Assembly: GCA_012034055.1 (NCBI GenBank)
Contig: JAAUSG010000013.1
Location: 1-47,695 of the forward strand
Direction: 5' to 3'
Length of the DNA stretch: 47,695 nt
DNA from: Leptolyngbyaceae cyanobacterium RU_5_1
GTDB lineage: Bacteria > Cyanobacteriota > Cyanobacteriia > Leptolyngbyales > Leptolyngbyaceae
The first letter of the stretch is position 1. The number at the start of each line of letters is the position of its first letter. A program made the position numbers and the translations under genes. This document shows, in pieces, positions 46,003-47,695 of this stretch. The notes under the pieces were generated by a model. The model worked only from the letters and a program-made list of their open reading frames with translations. It searched no databases and was not told the DNA's origin.

Positions 46003-46511
46003 CGGTTTATCCTTGATTGAGTTTCGTAATAGAACAATGGATGTTGATTGACGATCGCGCCTCCAGTGCGAGACATGCCCAACGCTTCCAGCACTTGAAT
46101 CGAGGCATTGTTCGGTGCGTCCACATCTGCGACAACTTTCTCTAAATCGAGCACATCCAATCCATACCGCAGTACAGCAGAGGTCGCTTCCCTGACATGG
46201 CCCCGTCCCCAAAGTTGAGGGCGTGTGCCAAAGACCAGGTTGGGCGGCTTTTGGGATGCCCAAAGCAGTCCTGAAAATCCGGCGATCTGGTCACTTTGGT
46301 GTTCAAAAAAGAGCCAAATCCCATACCCATGCCTGGTAAAGCAGATCGTACTGGACGCGATCCACGATCGCGCTTCGTCTAGAGTGATGGGGCGATCGTC
46401 AAAGAGAAATCGTTTGATATCACCTTGAGTCCACAGTTGATAGAGCGCATCGAGATTGCTGAGTTGGCAGGGACGAAGGCTTAAGAGTTCGGTGTGCAGG
46501 AAAAGCGTCAT
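45999..46511 (-). CDS. GNAT-family N-acetyltransferase (RimJ/RimL type)
   Basis: 170 residues with a GGAG Shine-Dalgarno before the ATG. The order LSLRPCQLSNLDALYQLW, IWLFFEHQSDQIAGFSGL, PQLWGRGHVREATSAVLRYG (acetyl-CoA pyrophosphate loop, Q/R-x-x-G-x-G/A) and VDAPNNASIQVLEALGM is that of RimJ/RimL-like transferases, which acetylate amines or protein N-termini. It heads an operon with the glycosyltransferase and reductase, overlapping the former by 4 bases. The substrate is unknown. Confidence 0.87.
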   Translation of the reverse strand: MTLFLHTELLSLRPCQLSNLDALYQLWTQGDIKRFLFDDRPITLDEARSWIASSTICFTRHGYGIWLFFEHQSDQIAGFSGLLWASQKPPNLVFGTRPQLWGRGHVREATSAVLRYGLDVLDLEKVVADVDAPNNASIQVLEALGMSRTGGAIVNQHPLFYYETQSRINR

Positions 46512-46588
46512 GAGTTAGCTCCTGTCTCGGATACTAATCAACACGTTGCAGTTCTAAGCTGTATGCGGTTTCCAGGTCATGCGATCGG

Positions 46589-46927
46589 GTGAGCCAGTTG
46601 GGTGAAACGGGTACATGGATATCAGGCAATTCCATCAGCGATCGCGCCATAGCCAAAGCAGAGCGTTCCTTCGTGAAGTTGCCGGAGTTTTTGTCGCAGT
46701 CGTGCTTGTCGAGTGAAGCATGGGAGATTTTGCACCAGTTGTCCGAGCAGCATGACACTTCGATTAGTGTTTGGATAAAAGCGACAGCGCGGTTGCTGGA
46801 GAAGGATCAACAGTTGGTTGAGCAGGTGCATGATTTACTCCAAGATAGGTTAGAAAAAGTCAGTACTGGCGCGATCGCGACCAGAAATCAGAAAGTCCTT
46901 GTGATTCAATCCAACCATCTATCGTGA
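46589..46927 (+). CDS. Uncertain small ORF
   Basis: 112 codons from a GTG. The middle (SSEAWEILHQLSEQHDTSIS, then WIKATARLLEKDQQLVEQVH) is a plausible helical protein, but no family is recognised and no Shine-Dalgarno precedes it. Minus frames over the same stretch are not better. Confidence 0.25.
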   Translation: MSQLGETGTWISGNSISDRAIAKAERSFVKLPEFLSQSCLSSEAWEILHQLSEQHDTSISVWIKATARLLEKDQQLVEQVHDLLQDRLEKVSTGAIATRNQKVLVIQSNHLS

Positions 46928-47267
46928 AGGTAATGTTCGATGGCAATGGTGTTTATCTGGCACTTTGCGGTTTCTGTGCGATTAAGTTTATTCAACCCTC
47001 TCCTCAACAAAGTTTTTTGCAGACAAAACTTGAGTTCCTGGGGCAGTTGCGTTTGCTGTAGTCCTTCTTCTTCGTTGATGGACTGCAATCGGAAAAGACT
47101 GGAGCAATGCGATGTCTCTCCGTGTGCTTCGATCCTGAGTATTGAGAACCTGAGAGTCAAATTTCTCAATACTACCCGAATTGGATAAAATCGAGTGAAG
47201 ATAGTAGATAAAAAACTGTACTGGGATTTTTGTGTAAATCCTAATTCTTGTAACTCGTGTAACTCTT
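46928..47267. other. Gene-poor stretch
   Basis: About 340 bases with only overlapping, low-quality reading frames. I see no RNA gene or clear repeat. Confidence 0.3.
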
Positions 47268-47591
47268 ATGTACAAGAGCCGTTCTCTCTGGAGATACAGC
47301 CTGTTTCAAATTCCAGCACTGCTGTCAGTAGTATGCTTAGTTGCTGTGGGAGTCGTTGCCATTTTAGGGTTGGGCTGTCCTAATTTTTTAGTTTGGCTAT
47401 TTCTAGGACTTGCCTGGATAGCATTGATGTGGACATTGGTATTACCCCTAGACGCATCATTAAGAACAAAATTGAACCTGAAAATGGGATTGGCAGGTCG
47501 GCTTGCCATTTCTCATGCAGTTCTTTGGTCACTTTTGACGCTAGCAGTGTTGTTATTGGTGCTGCCTCCCTTAGAAGCTGTTTGTAAATAG
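47268..47591 (+). CDS. Small membrane protein
   Basis: 107 residues with three hydrophobic helices (about 13-35, 40-58 and 78-100) and a short basic loop (SLRTKLNLKMG) between the second and third. No family recognised. The codon choice and absence of conserved residues leave function open. A possible new gene starts 70 bases downstream. Confidence 0.45.
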   Translation: MYKSRSLWRYSLFQIPALLSVVCLVAVGVVAILGLGCPNFLVWLFLGLAWIALMWTLVLPLDASLRTKLNLKMGLAGRLAISHAVLWSLLTLAVLLLVLPPLEAVCK

Positions 47592-47663
47592 ATATGAAGC
47601 GAGCGTTCAACAGGAGAGGAAAAGAGCGATACCTAAGCAATCCATACTATTGCGGGAAAGCAA

Positions 47664-47695
47664 ATGAGCCAACCCTTTTACGACAGTGACTTGAC
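47664..47695 (+). CDS. Start of next gene, cut by the window edge
   Basis: An ATG preceded by GGGAAAG at a normal distance opens MSQPFYDSDL. Only ten codons are visible, so no product can be named. Confidence 0.35.
   Translation, partial: MSQPFYDSDL

Noticed and set aside
46534-46758. Minus-strand ORF opposite 46589-46927
   Set aside because: No family match or ribosome site; neither strand is convincing.

Overview
The window comes from a cyanobacterium, probably a filamentous, motile one. The palindrome GCGATCGC (HIP1) is frequent on both strands, and genes are separated by spacers full of short repeats of kinds common in filamentous cyanobacteria. The gene content agrees: two aa3-type cytochrome oxidase operons, ctaA/ctaB, an RpaA-like regulator, PxcA-related proteins and a cyanobacteriochrome phototaxis operon. 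Nearly all genes in the first 37 kb lie on the minus strand. No rRNA, tRNA, CRISPR array or complete transposase was recognised.

Layout. 1-2.2 kb: a secreted protein with a PA-IL-like lectin domain (cut by the window edge), a DUF4145 remnant and a GYF_2-like membrane protein. 2.4-5.7 kb: a WecE-type sugar aminotransferase, an RmlC-like cupin and a NarL/LuxR response regulator. 6.0-11.1 kb: a 14-TM exporter, two PxcA-N-terminal-like proteins around a YARHG protein, a response-regulator fragment and an RpaA-like regulator. 11.2-18.1 kb: cytochrome oxidase operon 1 (small membrane protein, ctaC, ctaD, a transketolase gene, ctaE, HMA-domain protein). 18.9-28.7 kb: a complete Pix/Ptx-type taxis operon (PatA-like regulator, CheY, CheW, five-GAF receptor, CheA-REC hybrid, second CheW-like protein). 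29.8-32.8 kb: a Ser/Thr kinase fused to a PstS-like sensor, then a secreted SH3b protein. 33.2-36.8 kb: cytochrome oxidase operon 2. 37.8-43.4 kb (plus strand): ctaA, ctaB and a DrrA/DrrB-type ABC exporter. 43.5-46.5 kb: an overlapping operon of a GNAT acetyltransferase, a macrolide-type glycosyltransferase and a saccharopine-dehydrogenase-like reductase.

The most interesting element is the receptor at 22668-26602. When read through one frameshift it carries five tandem GAF domains. GAF2 and GAF3 have the Trp, Asp and Cys-His pattern of red/green cyanobacteriochromes at the spacing I recall for AnPixJ. GAF4 has lost the Cys. GAF5 has a DXCF motif and a second Cys 28 residues later, as in TePixJ. 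Together with the surrounding che genes this looks like a multi-colour phototaxis array.

A caution applies to the whole window. About ten conserved genes are broken by single- or two-base indels at positions where the next frame continues the same family. Most are in G/C or A/T runs, and two are a lost C directly after GCGATCGC. This suggests assembly or basecalling errors more than real decay, so these genes are given as single, frame-corrected models.
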